Position numbers and translations under genes: made by a program. DNA of 64,000 nucleotides from Piezodorus guildinii (Eukaryota > Arthropoda > Insecta > Hemiptera > Pentatomidae), in assembly GCA_023052935.1 (NCBI GenBank), contig CM041292.1, positions 97,331,237-97,395,236 of the forward strand, written 5' to 3'. Each line of letters begins with the position of its first letter. The first letter of the stretch is position 1. Below, in pieces: positions 1 through 13,600 of this stretch. A model generated the notes under the pieces. That model was not told the origin of the DNA. It worked only from the letters and a program-made list of their open reading frames with translations, and searched no databases.

Positions 1-394
1 AATAAATATTACACATATTTAGTAGTGAAATACTAATGAAAAAATAAGTTATTATTTACCAACACTAAAACTAACTTTTTCATATTTACAACATTAATAT
101 TTTGAACTTTTGTAAACAAACCACGGCATTTGTTATCTTTATCTCAATTTAATACTGGACTATTTATAATGTTTAAAAGTAAATGGCTTAACAATGACTA
201 CGTATATCCACCCTTGGGCAATATTCCAAAGAGAGAAGAAATCCGTGTTTTCTTTCGAGTTTATGTGAGATACACAATAAAGCTGTTTATACAGTTCAGT
301 ACTGCACACCTTGTAGGCATGTGAGTATATGGAAATTTGTTTGTTGTATAAATCTAGTTTTTTTATAATACCTAAAGTAAAAGTGTGTACTCAC
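1..394 (-). other. Intron 1 of gene B (partial)
   Basis: AT-rich sequence following the GTGAGT donor of gene B exon 1 on the minus strand. The intron runs off the left edge, and no further exon of gene B is recognisable in it. Confidence 0.6.
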
Positions 395-548
395 CTCCTA
401 TCCCCGGTCGTATCCGCTGATCGTAAGAAATTGACAGGAGACTGTTGAGGACCCTCGTGACGTTAGCAGTAAAATCCTTGTTTAAAACAGCAATAACAAG
501 GCTTAGTGAACCCACAATCAAAATTAATACTGGTCTGAAGGACATCAT
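395..548 (-). CDS. Gene B exon 1: signal peptide and N-terminus of a Cys-loop receptor subunit (partial gene)
   Basis: First coding exon of a second ligand-gated ion-channel subunit; the rest lies beyond the left edge. It encodes a hydrophobic signal peptide, then FTANVTRVLNSLLS and SYDQRIRPGIGG, the N-terminal helix and the YDxRIRP element typical of GABA/glycine receptor subunits. An N-glycosylation sequon (NVT) is present. The exon ends with one base of a Gly codon at a GTGAGT donor, the same phase as gene A exon 1. I chose the MM pair (548/545) as start because the second Met aligns with the single Met of gene A. An in-frame ATG at 608 would add 20 residues, but the matching gene A frame has a stop there. 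Close similarity to gene A exon 1 marks it as a tandem paralogue. Confidence 0.85.
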
Positions 549-562
549 ACCAGAAGCTAGGC

Positions 563-595
563 TCAAATCGCACTGCCGGTACACCTGCTCAACAT
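563..595 (-). promoter_or_regulatory. Upstream ORF in the gene B leader
   Basis: A ten-codon ORF (MLSRCTGSAI, then TGA) lies out of frame just upstream of the gene B start. Its start and first five residues are shared with an upstream ORF at the same place in the gene A leader, which suggests a conserved translational control element. That it is functional is inference. Confidence 0.5.
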
Positions 596-3496
596 CTATA
601 TCCCCCATCTATACTCCCTGATGTCATCGTCACCCAAATTCAGCTTTCATTTTTTCTTACATAAAATGTTTATTTCCTTAATACCGTAATTAAGTTATGC
701 TATAAGATATTTTGTTCCTAATCGCAGTCCTAAACCTCCATAATACTCTTTGTTCAGTCTTATCCTGTCACTTAAGTATTTTCATTACGTGTACTTTTAT
801 TATTGTATTTGACTATTTTTTAGGAATGGTCGTTTTATTTTTTATTTTGGGATATTAAGTAACTGAATTATAAAAATAGAATTTGTTATAGAATAGAATA
901 TGGAAAGTATCATAAAATTTAATACTGCAAAGATATAGTTTGTATAAGTAGATTATGCGGAGAATACATGTTTTGGTAGTTTTGTTTTATATAATTGTAA
1001 AACATCATCAGCTTGTAGAGATATATTATCTTGAATTATGTCATCGTAATCTGAATTTAAATGTTGACTGTATGAGTTGGTAGCACACTGAGCACATTTT
1101 TTTTATGGATCCTGCCATTTGAATCATGGAAATTCAACTTTTAGGAATATTCTTTATACTAGTTGTTTCAAAAGATTGATCAATCTATAGAGTGGACCTT
1201 CCTCATTTATTTCTTATATTTATTTAATGGAAAAATGAAGATATTTAAAAATATTGAAAGATTTTAAAATTTAGTTATTTTTTCGCTAACATTATATAGT
1301 TATTTTTCTTTAGTTCAAAAGGCTAATAATCAAATACATAACCTCCTAGACTGTGTTTCATTAGTTCAAAAGTAATCATAATTTGAAACATAATTTGGAA
1401 TGTATGCTGGTGTTTAATACTGATAAATGTGCAACACAGAGATAACTTCAGTTTCTCTCTCCCAGTAATATTATTAAAATTAATAAAAATTAATTTTTAA
1501 ACGTCATATTTATATGCTAATATAATCCAGATATTCTTTAAATGTTTTAACGATTTAAATAATTACAATAAGATCATCATAATTTTGCGCTTCTTATGTT
1601 TAAATATTTTCATACAAAGTAATGTTTTAATAATATTTACAAATATTGATTTTTCAGTGTCAGGAGGATTAACATATTCATTATATCAACTTTAAATACA
1701 GTAAAATAAGTTAAGGGATAGTTTATCTATCATGTCTTTTATAATTTAATTGCAAGTGATTTTAATTTAATAAAATACTGAAATAACGATATTATAAATA
1801 TCGATATTTCTTTGGTGATATTACACCTGGTATCGATAACGTTTACGAAAATTGATATCGACATCCTAACTCTAGGAGACAGTTATGCACAGACCATCGC
1901 GCACGCAGTCTTTAGCATGTTGGTAACAAGAACCGTCACCTGAAATTAAAGATTTTTTACCCCTGCCGAAAATCGCATAACGCGCCTTAAGAAGTTTTGA
2001 CTTCAAAAATAAAAATAAAATAAAAGATTGTAAAATTTATTTCATAAGTTTAAACCAATTTTTTCAGATTTTTGCCTCGGTCGCACTTATATTTTTTTGT
2101 CATTTCTGTAGTCTACTGTTTCAATTTCATGGACCTGGTTTTGAGATCACTAATATGTAATTTCTGTTTTGATTATGAATCCATTTTTGTAAAACAATAC
2201 TTGATGGAATGAGCTCATTACTCAGCTGCATAATTGCTGATTAGACTGGGAAATTAGGTTCGCGTGAAGAAGCAGATACCTCTCATTGTTCTTATTGAGG
2301 TGGCCAAACTTCAGTCTTATCTTCCTTCGCAGGTCACATCACATTAACCATTTATTTTGTTTCATTTCTCACAATGACGATATTGATACGATAAATCGAA
2401 TGTTTTATATAATAATTTTAGTTTTAAATGTATTTTCCTTTATGTAATTATCATGGTGAGTAATTTAGCAAATATTAAATAAAGCATTAAAGTACTTTAA
2501 CCTATTTTTTATCTGATTTTACGGGAGAAAAGGTAAAAAAACACACACAGACAGACATACACATAGAGTGTTTCATAAATGTCTAGTCATATTTTAGGAG
2601 CAGATACTAGACCTCAAGTGGAACAAAAAAGGTTCATTCAAAAAGAACTTAAGTCCGATTCTCAAAGGTTGGAAGGCAAAATAACTTTTTTTTTTTTTAT
2701 GTTGTTATGCACAGTTTTCATCAGGAAAACTAAAATATATCTACCTAATGTGTACGCACAGAAAAACTAGACGTGCGAAACCAAAGTAGAGACAATTTTC
2801 CAGAAGTTAATTTTTTAAATAGGAAAATATGTATGGCATAACGTGTATGCAGAAAACTATAATTTTTATTTTTTTATTATTCATGCCTCTTCACATCCTT
2901 AATATTGGCCAAAACAAGCTTTTTTTGCACCATTTTAAAGCTAATTAAATAATGACTTTTTTTTTTTTTGAAGCCGTGAAATATTCAACCTAAAGATAAA
3001 AGAATAGTAGCTGCTTGAAATGTGCTATAAAATGATAAAACAGTGTTCTTTTGTAGTTTGTAACACCCTATGCAAGATATTTATTTGGTCTGTCATTATG
3101 AAAAATGATTAAGCCTTGATCAACAGGTAGCTAATTGTGGACTGTAATAATGATTAAAAAAAGAATATATGGCCAAACTACTAAATAAACATTGGTGTAT
3201 TTTTTAGGTGAATGAGGGTATAATTACATTTAAATTAAATTTAGATGGGTTTCCTCACGCTTTCATGTTCTTTTGATTCATATCTTATTTTCTTCCTCCT
3301 CTTATTCGTCTCGTTGTCCAATCTTTCTCTTTACCTCCCCCATCGTATTATTTATTGAATGTAGCAAATATAAAATGTTTGAGAATGCAATCGCTTTTAT
3401 TAATGGTGAACCAAGTTTCTCTTATTACAAATATCTGTTACAATGGCATATTAATTAAATTATTGCGCGAAAAAAAATTATTATGCTTAATATTTC

Positions 3497-3530
3497 ATGA
3501 ATAGGAGAACAATGATTCTCGAAACGTCGC
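3497..3530 (+). repeat. Hairpin-CGAAACGT motif (remnant)
   Basis: A five-base stem (GAGAA / TTCTC) is followed at once by GAAACGTCGC. The surroundings, including a downstream ACTGAAACC, resemble one arm of the palindrome at 55873-56266, so this is probably a decayed single arm of that family. Confidence 0.5.
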
Positions 3531-4107
3531 CTGAACATTTGATTGTTTAATTACTGAAACCCAATATCGTTAAAAAAATAAAATTTTCAACTGTCGAGAG
3601 CATCATTCGGCAGTCGGAAAGTATTACTGTCATTTGTTCCTCAACGATATTGGCTCTAAAAATGTTCAAAGTATATATATTTTTATTTTTTTTTTTTTTG
3701 TCTGTTTTTGATAATAGGCTTTGGGAAAGGGGAGTACAACTGACTAAATATTTTATTGAAAAATATATATTAATACATATTAGATAACCTGTTACATTAC
3801 TGTTATCGCCTTTGCATTGTGATTTAATAAGTGTTTATTAAATTGTCTTAGCGAAAGTTCCCTAATGATGTTTTCTTCATGTTTAGCAATCATGGCGTTA
3901 CTAGTATATTAAGATTTTTTCAAATATACCCTCAAGTATTAGGTATGACATTTCACACTTTTGTAACATATATATGGATATACTTATTTACTCTCGAAAA
4001 AAATATAACAAATTATCAAATTAAATTTTAATTTGCTTCTTACAAAAACCTTATTTAAATTGTTTCTAAAATAAATTATATTTTTGAAAATATAGCCTTA
4101 GATGTAA

Positions 4108-4186
4108 ACACACACACACACACATATATATATAATAAAACTTCAAATATATATAATAAAACTTCAAATATATATAATAAAACTGC
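4108..4186. repeat. AC dinucleotide run and 21-bp minisatellite
   Basis: A short (AC)n run passes into (TA)n and then nearly three copies of a 21-bp unit containing AATAAAACTTCAAATATATAT. Confidence 0.8.
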
Positions 4187-4368
4187 AATTTATCTATTAT
4201 TCTAAAGCTTATCTCTATCTTGTAAGTTATTCTGATAGCCAATGTGTGTTGTTAGATGTAAGTCTGTGTAAGAATGACATCGTAAATTTAGTTCGAATGA
4301 TAAATCCATTTTTTCATAGTTATATTAAAAGGAGTAATGGTTGAAAAAATTGCCTTTTATGATAAAAA

Positions 4369-4621
4369 TTACATATCATCAACGCTCATGTCTGTAATGT
4401 AATACGCGTATAGCAGCGTGTAAGTAGTCATTGTGATAGCGAATGCAAGGGGGAATGCACGCCTAGCCACAATGTCGATCTGGCTGAAACCCTTTTCGGA
4501 GAGGCCTTCCTTTTCTTGTGGTAAGATGTTGAAGTTCTTCCACAGCTTCATGATCACCGTTAAGGCATGTCTATTCCAGGACTGGACAGGCGACCGCTTG
4601 CTTGAAGGCGAGATCGGGGAA
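4369..4621 (-). CDS. Gene A exon 9: end of loop, M4 and C-terminus
   Basis: Completes Ser, then SPISPSSKRSPVQSWNR and NILPQEKEG, then GFSQIDIVARRAFPLAFAIT and the rest of M4 (MTTYTLLYAYYI), ending TDMSVDDM and TAA. The acceptor CCCCAG at 4622 is weak for a pyrimidine tract; a better-looking acceptor 23 bases upstream would bring a stop into this frame. The M4 pattern (IDxxxRxxFPxxF) is standard for the family. Confidence 0.9.
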
Positions 4622-7600
4622 CTGGGGTCCACGGTAAGTCATCTCTGGAAAAAGTAGTTACATTGTAATGATCAACATGATAAACTAGTGAATAATGGAA
4701 CTCGTAAAACTAGTAAATAATAGAAACTATTTAAATTGCAGACTAGAATTTGGTACTATACACCTGAGGTCAACAAGCATAGGCATACACGAGTATATTG
4801 GGGTGGGGAGGAGGAAGGCAAGTAGATTGAAAATTGTTCGGGTGGGAGGAGGGAGAGGAAAATATAACTATTACAATTGGGTTTAAAGTTAGTTTTTTGT
4901 TTGTGTAATACATATAAATTTAAAAATCAAGTACATCTTTGGAAGTGAAAACACTTTTACCACACTTATTATACTAAATAGCTTGGTTTAAAACACTATG
5001 AGTTATTTTTATGTTTCTCAATACTCTTGAGGGGGTGGAAGCCACCTACGTGTACATCTGATCTTCCATGTCCACACCCACGTAAATAACCTATTCATTT
5101 GTTTAATATTTTGTACGGTTCTGGTCTGTAAGATAAAAGGTTTATTGTTGATCTTTAATTAATAAATAAATGATTAAAGATGGATGGAATCTTAATGTGT
5201 GCCCAGTGTATAAAAATACACAAAAGAAAGTATTATTTTTATTTTTTATCGATGTTTCGAGTGTTTTAATGAGAGAACTCCCAACCGACATCATCTACCA
5301 CCTGTTTTATTTTAAAATCTTAATAAAATGCTGTTAATTTCTTCTAAAGTCTTGTCATATCTACCGAAACTATCTCTTAAAAAACTACAATATAAATTTA
5401 AAAGACAAAAAATACCGATCACTTCGTCTTCAGATAACTTCAAATCGTTTTTCCAACCTTATCTATTGAAAGGTTCTTCAGATTTTCACCAGCTCCACAA
5501 CTATTCCTAATATTTTGCATTAGACTAATACGAGAAGTAGTAATTAGTTTTCCGCTGAATTTCCATTCGTTTTTTTTTTTTGGATGTATCTCGTGAATGA
5601 ACAATGAATTTTTCTCATCTTGACGTGGTGAAAATCCATTCATTTATTCACAAGATAGATCCCAAAAAGCGAATGGAAATTCAGGGATGGGAAATCTTAT
5701 TTAATGTCTTGGCCGTATTTAAACCGACAAAGTTTAAATCGACCTAGTTAATGTTACTGTTTATAAACATTTACAATAGACAATTATGAGTACTTTGGTA
5801 CCATTAGTATATATATTGTATTTTTTTATTAGTCTTTATTTTTTTTTCTCATTGGTCATTTTAGATGGGAGAAATTTTCTGCTTCTCTCTTTCAAGATTA
5901 TTTCTGAATGAAAAATAAAGAAAGAAGCTAAATCGTATTTCTGCAATCCAGTTCGGTGGTATATTTGAGTACATTTGCGGAACAACGATTTCCTCATATC
6001 TACTGTTGGTAATCAACGTGAATGATGAAACATTGATTGTTTTAAACTCAGTAAGATAATGTGGTACGATCAATAAGAAAATATGGTAAGTGAAATATAC
6101 CTTAATGATTGATTAGACAGATCTGCCGGTACCGAGAACCATCTGTGCGGTAATAAGTTGTATCTCAGCTTTGGGTGCACTTCCAGAGATTCCGCATCGA
6201 TTTCTTCCAATTCTTCATCTACTTCTAACGACTGATTTGTATTAGCCTTTGCTGAAGCCTCCTATTCAGATTATAACTTGATATTTATAAACTGAATTGT
6301 AAATTAATTAAGAAGAAATAAAGAAATATATAATGTACTATGATGGGTTTCCACAGCCTAAAAAATAATATTATTTCATATTAAAATAATTACACTATAA
6401 TCCATATCAGTATACGATTTCCTTAGGTATACTTTTTTCTGTCTTTAAAACTGACCTCATTTAAATTTAAAAATAATATATAACATAATACATTATATGC
6501 CTTAAAATAGTGAGGTCTTGGAGAACGTCGTAGCACTTATCGAAATAGCAATTGGATATTTATCGTATTCTTTGCAGGTATAAGATGGGAAGATCAAGCT
6601 TTCTGAGAAAAAAAAAAAATCTTATTTGCAGCCCTTGCAGCCAGTGTCATTTGTATGCAGATGACTTGCAAATATACATATCCTAACACCCTTCTGAAAT
6701 ACTCAAGGCATCCCGTAAATTCCTATAGTACTGACAGTAGTAACCTTTGGGCTTCCGAAAACAAGTTGAGCTTGAACCAGCTAAAACCAAAGCCAATTCC
6801 CATAGTGCAAAAACTCCCTCCATGTCCAACTCGCTATCCATTCACATTTCTTTAACACCAGGAACTAAACTATTTTTCAGTTCTAAAACTTTGTACAGAA
6901 CTTAAGAATTACCGATCGAAAACCAGAATGGACTAAGCATATTTTTCTAATTACCAGAAAATCTATCATTTCTCAAACAGCTATCAAATTCAGTGATTCA
7001 GTTTCTCAAGTACCATTTTTCTTCTGGTATAATCTCTCATTCTCCCTAACTTATGTTATCTACTAACTATATGACATTAAGTTAAATATATAATTAAATT
7101 GACACAAGTATATGAATGAAAAATTTCATTATTTGAACTTATTATTAATAATTTATTATTATTGTTAGAACTATCTAATCATTGACAATACGTAATTCAA
7201 TGAATCTTATTAAATTTTTTTTGAATAGTAGATTATAATTTTTTTTACGTGTATATAACCCATTGACCCCATTCGAAATCGTTCAGACCTTACCGCTCAC
7301 CATTTTTGATTGCCATAACTTCTTTACCAATTATTCGGCATATTTTTAAATATATAAAACCGTGGATAAAATATTATTCTCGATAATACTTTTAGTGTCG
7401 CAGCCGTTTTAAGAAGTGCAATGAAAAGACTACACAAGAAAAAAAAATGTGATGCTTCTTTCTAACCTTCCTTGTAGTTGATGTAAATATTCGTGAATTT
7501 TCAAAATAACTTTTTGGTAAATTAGGTGATGTGTTGTTAGAAACGAAATTTAAGATAGTATTCTAGTTTTTGTTTTTGGTCCTAAAAATACAAAATTGCT

Positions 7601-10600
7601 AGAGTAACCTTTTTTTGGTTTCATAATTCTTCACTAAATCCTCTTTGAGACATTTTTCTGTTAGCATTACGATAAATGAATTTTTGCCATATTTGGAAAT
7701 TTATTTGCAAAAAGAAGTGTGTTCTCAAGTTTGAAATTTTTATAGGAAATAGGACTATGACTAAGCTACATAATAAAAAATACATAAAGGTGAGTCTCTT
7801 TTCCTTTAGAAACTTTTAACTTGCTAAAAGTCTCTTTTTTCGATAATTTTCGAGAATATTTATAACAATTTTCTTCACTATTTAGGTTATGAGTTGTGAG
7901 GACAAAACATATAAAGCATATCCTTATTACATTGATAGTTTTTGTTTTGATTTGATATCTACAAAAATGCCAGAATTTGTTGAGATTTTCTCAGCACATG
8001 TTTTCAGTCTCGATGCTAACTTAAAATGCCTGCAAAACTAAAATTACTAGCCAAGACAACATTTTATCCACGGTTTTATATTCAGAAAAATATACAGAAT
8101 AACTGGTAAAGAAATTATGAAAATAAAAAACGTTGAATGGCAAAATTAATGGAATAGGATGATTCCAAATGGAGTGACCTATGTGTATGTAACTTAAATA
8201 AATGTAAATGTAAAAAAATATATATTAAATAATTCTTGACATGTCTAGTTTAATTTTTATGATATTTTATTCTACTCGCGCCTGTATTATTTATTTAATT
8301 ACTCTGTATATATAATTACCAATTCAGCTTTTTTCTTGGCCTCTTCTTCGAGAAGCCTCCTGATGTCCTCGGCTATCTTGTCCATAAAATTGATGATTGC
8401 GTACTCAATCATGACTGCGAAAGCAAAAGCGAAGCAGATAATGACGTACCAGTCCAAAGCAGTGGCATAGGACACTTTTGGAAGACTTGATCTCCCTCCA
8501 AAACCCAGTGTTGTTATCGAGAGCACTGTCGTTACCCCTAGAATAATGGTTGTTCCTTTATTGTTCATTCATATATATATACATACTATTTGAGGATCAA
8601 CAATTTTTTTTTTTAATTTTACTTTCGCATGCCCTTATATGAAATATATAGTAAGTGAAAGTATTGCGGACGTGAAAATTTTCGAATTTGAGATTTCAAC
8701 GAAAATACACGTTCTAGGGTCATCTGAGTCCGAATGACCAAGCCCCACAAAAAGGGCTGTGTGTGTGGTAACTCCAGGGCGAAACGAAAAGTCATATGAA
8801 ACTGAAATTTCGTATTTGAGACAGCAATACGCACGAGACGTTAGAGAAAATTGTTATCAAAGTCACTTAACCAAAAGAGCCACTTTTTATCATGCATTTT
8901 GCACCTTTTTACAATTTTTTCGTAAGCGACTTTAACGATTTTGATTAATGTCGCTATACTAATATAAAATTTAATGGGGTTTAAAATCATGTAGGTTTCA
9001 TTCTGAATTGAAATAGTCTGATAGGGCTTTAATGGCGATATTTTAAATTTTCTACCTCTAAAGTACCTTTAATTTTTTAGATTCTATATAACATATAATC
9101 TTGTTAACATTGATTAAAAGCAGGTAAATAATATAAGTTGAACGAAATTGATATCCAACTAAAAGAGAAAACTGCGAAGATGTATTTTGTATTTTTGAAC
9201 ATAAGAACGGTTATATACATGTATAATATACCGTTGGAAAGCTAAAGATTTAAAAAAAAAACCTGTACCTCTACAACCCGAGAAGGGTCTTGGGCTCAGT
9301 ACATATAGAGATTTGTACTGTTTCTAGGCCAACGGCTGTGCAATGAGGTGATTCGGCCGAGATCACGCTCAGCCGCCAGGTTTTTTCCCCATTTTGGGTA
9401 CCCACTGTATAGAGGCTGAATCTGTCCCAGGAGGGTCTCCATACCCTAGGGCGAAACAACAGAATAAATAATATTCTGTGATAACCAGGATTCGAACCCA
9501 GGACCCTAAGCACAGTAGGATAGCGATATGTTATACAAAAGCTTGTAAAAATTAATAAACAGATCACTGTCATCAGAAAAGCAGATAAAACTAACTGATT
9601 ATTTTAGATAATAATATAATAGATTTTATTCGAAAACATGTTTCTATAGAAATTCAATTAAATTCTTTATTGATTTCACTCATTCCTATTCTAATTGTAT
9701 TTGAAAATTCTTTAAGGGAATTTTAAAAACAGTTGTAATTGAAAGTCGTTTGTTGCCCGCACCATAATTTTTAAACATATAATTGGTTTTGTAATTTTTT
9801 TTTTTCAATTAGTATAAGAAATATTTATATAAATAAATCAAAGGGTCCTATTTGTTATATGATTATTTACAGAAAAAGTACCTACTTGCATATCAATAAT
9901 TAAATGTAATGTTTTAATGTATATCTGTTTATACTTGTAATTTTTTAAATAGTTTGATAGCCTTTGTCGGTATAGAAAAAGAAATTAAATTGTCAATGCG
10001 CTTATTAGGCGTTTCTGAATCCTAAAAATATTACATTAAAAAAAAAAGAAAAAAAAAAAAAAAAGATTGTTCAACAAACTCTTCAACTGATTGAGACGTT
10101 GATTTCCAAAAAGTACTAAAGGACACCTTTTAAGATATTGCTATTTTGATTTATTTGTATTCTCGTCATTTAGTTCTATCTAAATCTTCAATTTGATTTT
10201 ATCTAATGGACACTTAAGTCCTTCTAAAGGTACTAATTAACCATTTAGTTTCGATCCAAATCTTTCTAAAACATTTCCTTTCATAACTTTAATATAGCAT
10301 TATTTAAATAGTAAAATATATTATCTTTATTATCTTATCTTTTCATTCATTATCTTACCAAGAGATGTACGACCGGAGGAATCGGATGGTGTAATCCAGA
10401 AGGAGATCCAGGAGCTGCACACTACGAGGGTGATAGGGACGTAGATTTGGAGCATGAAGTAGCCAATAGAGCGCCGCATGTAAAAGGTTACTTCTATCAC
10501 TGAGTATACATCTAGAAGGAAAACAGTTCTCTCAATTATAAGAATAAAGTTCTAAATTATTTTGTGAACAGGAAGAGAAAATGGAGTTTAGGCTAATTAA

Positions 10601-13600
10601 ACATTTTATTGATTAGGTAAATTATATATTTAATCGACCAAACAATATTTTATACCTCGTACACTTCAAGTTTCCTTTTTTCAGGAAGATTTTACTGTTT
10701 TAAGTAACTTCTTTTGGCGCATAGCACACAAATATTTTTTAGGCTGTGAATGAGGCTGATCCATCATGCTCTGAGGTGAAAGGCTCGATCGGATGAACTC
10801 GGGACCGTCGAGTGTACCCGACCGAGAAAGATGCAGTTGCTCTGCTGTTTCGCTGTGTTTACTACATTCAATTTATATGTAATATTTGTTATTATGAATT
10901 ATTATCAATTATTCAATAGTTTTAATAGTTATTATTGGATAATATTGAGGATGTATAGTGGATTGTAGAAACTATTATAGGTGGAATAATCAGGAATCAG
11001 TCATTTTTTGAAAAATTTTAATTTTGCCAACGTTTCGGCTCAAGATTGTGAGCCATCATCAAGGCTACAAACATCAGAGCAACTGAGATACATATTAATA
11101 TGATAATGAAAATTTTCTTTTGAATTTAGTGACAATGATAACATTTGAAATAGAACAGAAAATATACCAACATAAGCATAAAAACAAAACTTTGGACTTT
11201 AATATAGAAGTAAAAAAATATATATATAAACGTACCATTACTGAGCCATGTCCAAGTATAAACTGAGGAAAACTATAAACATAGGTAGTATGGGAAAGGG
11301 TTCATGTAAAAACCCTGAAGGTTTTCCCCTCTAAATGTAAATACTACAGCTTATCTTTGTTTTTAAAAAGTTTTACAAAATTATACATGGAAAAAACAAA
11401 ACAATATACTCGTATGAACAATAAGGCTCAACATTTTTAACAGAAAATTATAAACACTAGAATCTGAGGTATGTAAAAGATCCATGAGGTATATAATAAA
11501 AAATAAAATAAAATAAATAAATAACAAAAACAAAAAACCAGAGGTGTTATAAACGAAAAGATAAATATACAGTAAATGAAATATAAATTACTCAAGCAAT
11601 TTGTACAATAAAGTAATAAAGTTATAATTTAAGGAGACGGAAGATGTTGGCATACGAGGGAGAGATTATTTCTTTGTCTGTTTTATGATTGACGGGTACT
11701 CGATCTTTTTCCATATGGATATGAATTAAAAATTTTCAAAAAATTACTGATTCCTGATTATTCCACCTATAATTATTATTGGATAAGTCATAATAATTAT
11801 TATTTTGACAATCATTTGTTTCACATTTTTTCCTTATATTATGAATTTAATGTATGTAGTTAGTGGTGTATTATATTGTGGAAAAAACATAAAACATTAT
11901 AAAAAACATAATTAATGTTTGTTATAAAGAGTGATTCGATCGTATAGGTAAGTCATGAGTTGCAAAATGTGAAGCAGAAAATGGTCTACTCATCATAATT
12001 GTTGCCATTTACATCTCACCTCATCAAAGAACATAGATAAATTACCCATTAGTAGATATTTCAATATCGACTTTTCACAAGAAACATCAAAGCCTTTTAT
12101 TTATTTTTAAGAACCGCATTGGATTAAATTTGCCAAATAAATGAAATGAAATTACAAAATAATACGGATCTACAATTGATGGCGTTTTTTGTAGATATAT
12201 AACTAAAATTCAATCAATAGTATTTATTTCTTATTTATTTACAACCTCTATGATTATTTTAGCCTTAAATTAAAAATACACTATACAAATAATTCAGTAA
12301 AATGAATTAAATATAAACTAGGTTTAGATAATTACATTACAAAGGAAGAAAATAAAAATATTCAATTTTTTAAAATAATTTATAGAGTACTATTTACATC
12401 ATTCTAATATATATTTGGTACTTATTTGCTTTCTTCACTACTATATCGTATATATCGCCTGATTTCATTTCTGGATTTAAGACGCTCCAAATGAAAGAAA
12501 TCAGTAATTTTTCAGAAGCAGTTGGTTAGTCTCAAGTAGCGCTGTCAGTCTGATCCTTATTGTTTAATAAAACTGTCTTTACATTGTTTCTATTATGTTT
12601 TTTTGTTAAGAAATAGCGTATTTTAGAAGTAGCTCAACATCAACCATTGTGACGTTGATTTCCAAAAAGTACTATATCCATTTTACTAAATCTCCCATTG
12701 CTATATTTGTAAACGAACAATCTAGATTTTTTTTTGTAACTACAGTAATAACACTATTTTAAAGTTATGGACTGAAATGTTCTATTATGACTTGGAAAGA
12801 AACTTGTGTGATTAGTACCTTTAAAAATAATTGCAGTTATATATAGCGTTTTTTAAGGCCTTGACTGTTCATTAGTTGAAATAAAATAGAAGACAGATAA
12901 ATTTTAATGTTGACAATAAAAATACGTCAAAAATATCCTTTTGTGAAAAATATCCTTTTGGAAATAAACTTGTCAATTTCCTATTGTTTATAGTATCAGA
13001 ATCTTATATTTAGGTCAAATCTCATACACTCCATGTAATATAAAAAATTTTCTGAAGAACTCAATATTACACTTTTAATTGAAAACACAGACCACACGAA
13101 GATAGAGATGCAAATAGCCTCATGTGTTCGTGATGATACATGCACGATTATAATCTCTTTATTTGAATGCTTAAGTGATCCACATTACCTTATTCCGTTA
13201 CAAAACGTTTACCATGTAATTAGTGAATTTGAAATGTAACCGGATTGCTTCCAGTAAGCAATGGATTTGAATTGTAAACGTTCCAGAGTTATGAAATTTA
13301 ATGAACATTTAAACAACGCCGATACACATCATTAAAAGTCTTTTAATTTGCTGTCTGTCCCATCAATTTTTCCTGTTAGTTTTGTTTTAATTTATGAATA
13401 GTAAATGAATATGAAGTATAAAGCTGACATGTGAAATGTCAGATAAATTTAATGATGATGTTTTATGGCTAATTGTGAGCCCATCACAAGGAAAACGCAT
13501 TTGGGTTTTCTTCAAGTAAATATATATATATATATATATATAGGGTCAATACATTTAAAATCGTCCAATTTTCATTAATTTTGCCGCTCGACATTTTTAA

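Larger units (their letters stand above)
609..4368. other. Intergenic region between genes A and B
   Basis: About 3.8 kb of AT-rich DNA between the gene A stop codon and the gene B leader. It should hold the gene A 3' UTR and the gene B promoter, but I see no convincing poly(A) signal close to the stop; the nearest minus-strand AATAAA-type hexamer I noticed is near 3834. A foldback-motif remnant (3497-3530) and a minisatellite (4108-4186) lie inside. A slightly GC-richer stretch near 1865-1985 is unexplained. Confidence 0.5.

Noticed and set aside
608..608. ATG at 608 as the start of gene B
   Set aside because: It is in frame, but it would put 20 hydrophilic residues before the signal peptide, and the homologous frame of gene A has a TAG there.
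4622..4644. Exon 9 starting at the stronger-looking acceptor (4644)
   Set aside because: In the M4 frame it brings in TGA at once, and with exon 8 phase it shifts to a frame ending in TAA before M4.
4433..4657. 74-codon plus-strand open frame with a GGTAAGT near its end
   Set aside because: It is antisense to gene A exon 9, whose M4 signature is unmistakable; the GGTAAGT is the complement of minus-strand intron sequence.
8619..8834. 71-codon minus-strand open frame
   Set aside because: It lies in dispersed repeat family 2; the frame is not kept in the other copies at 26560 and 61024.
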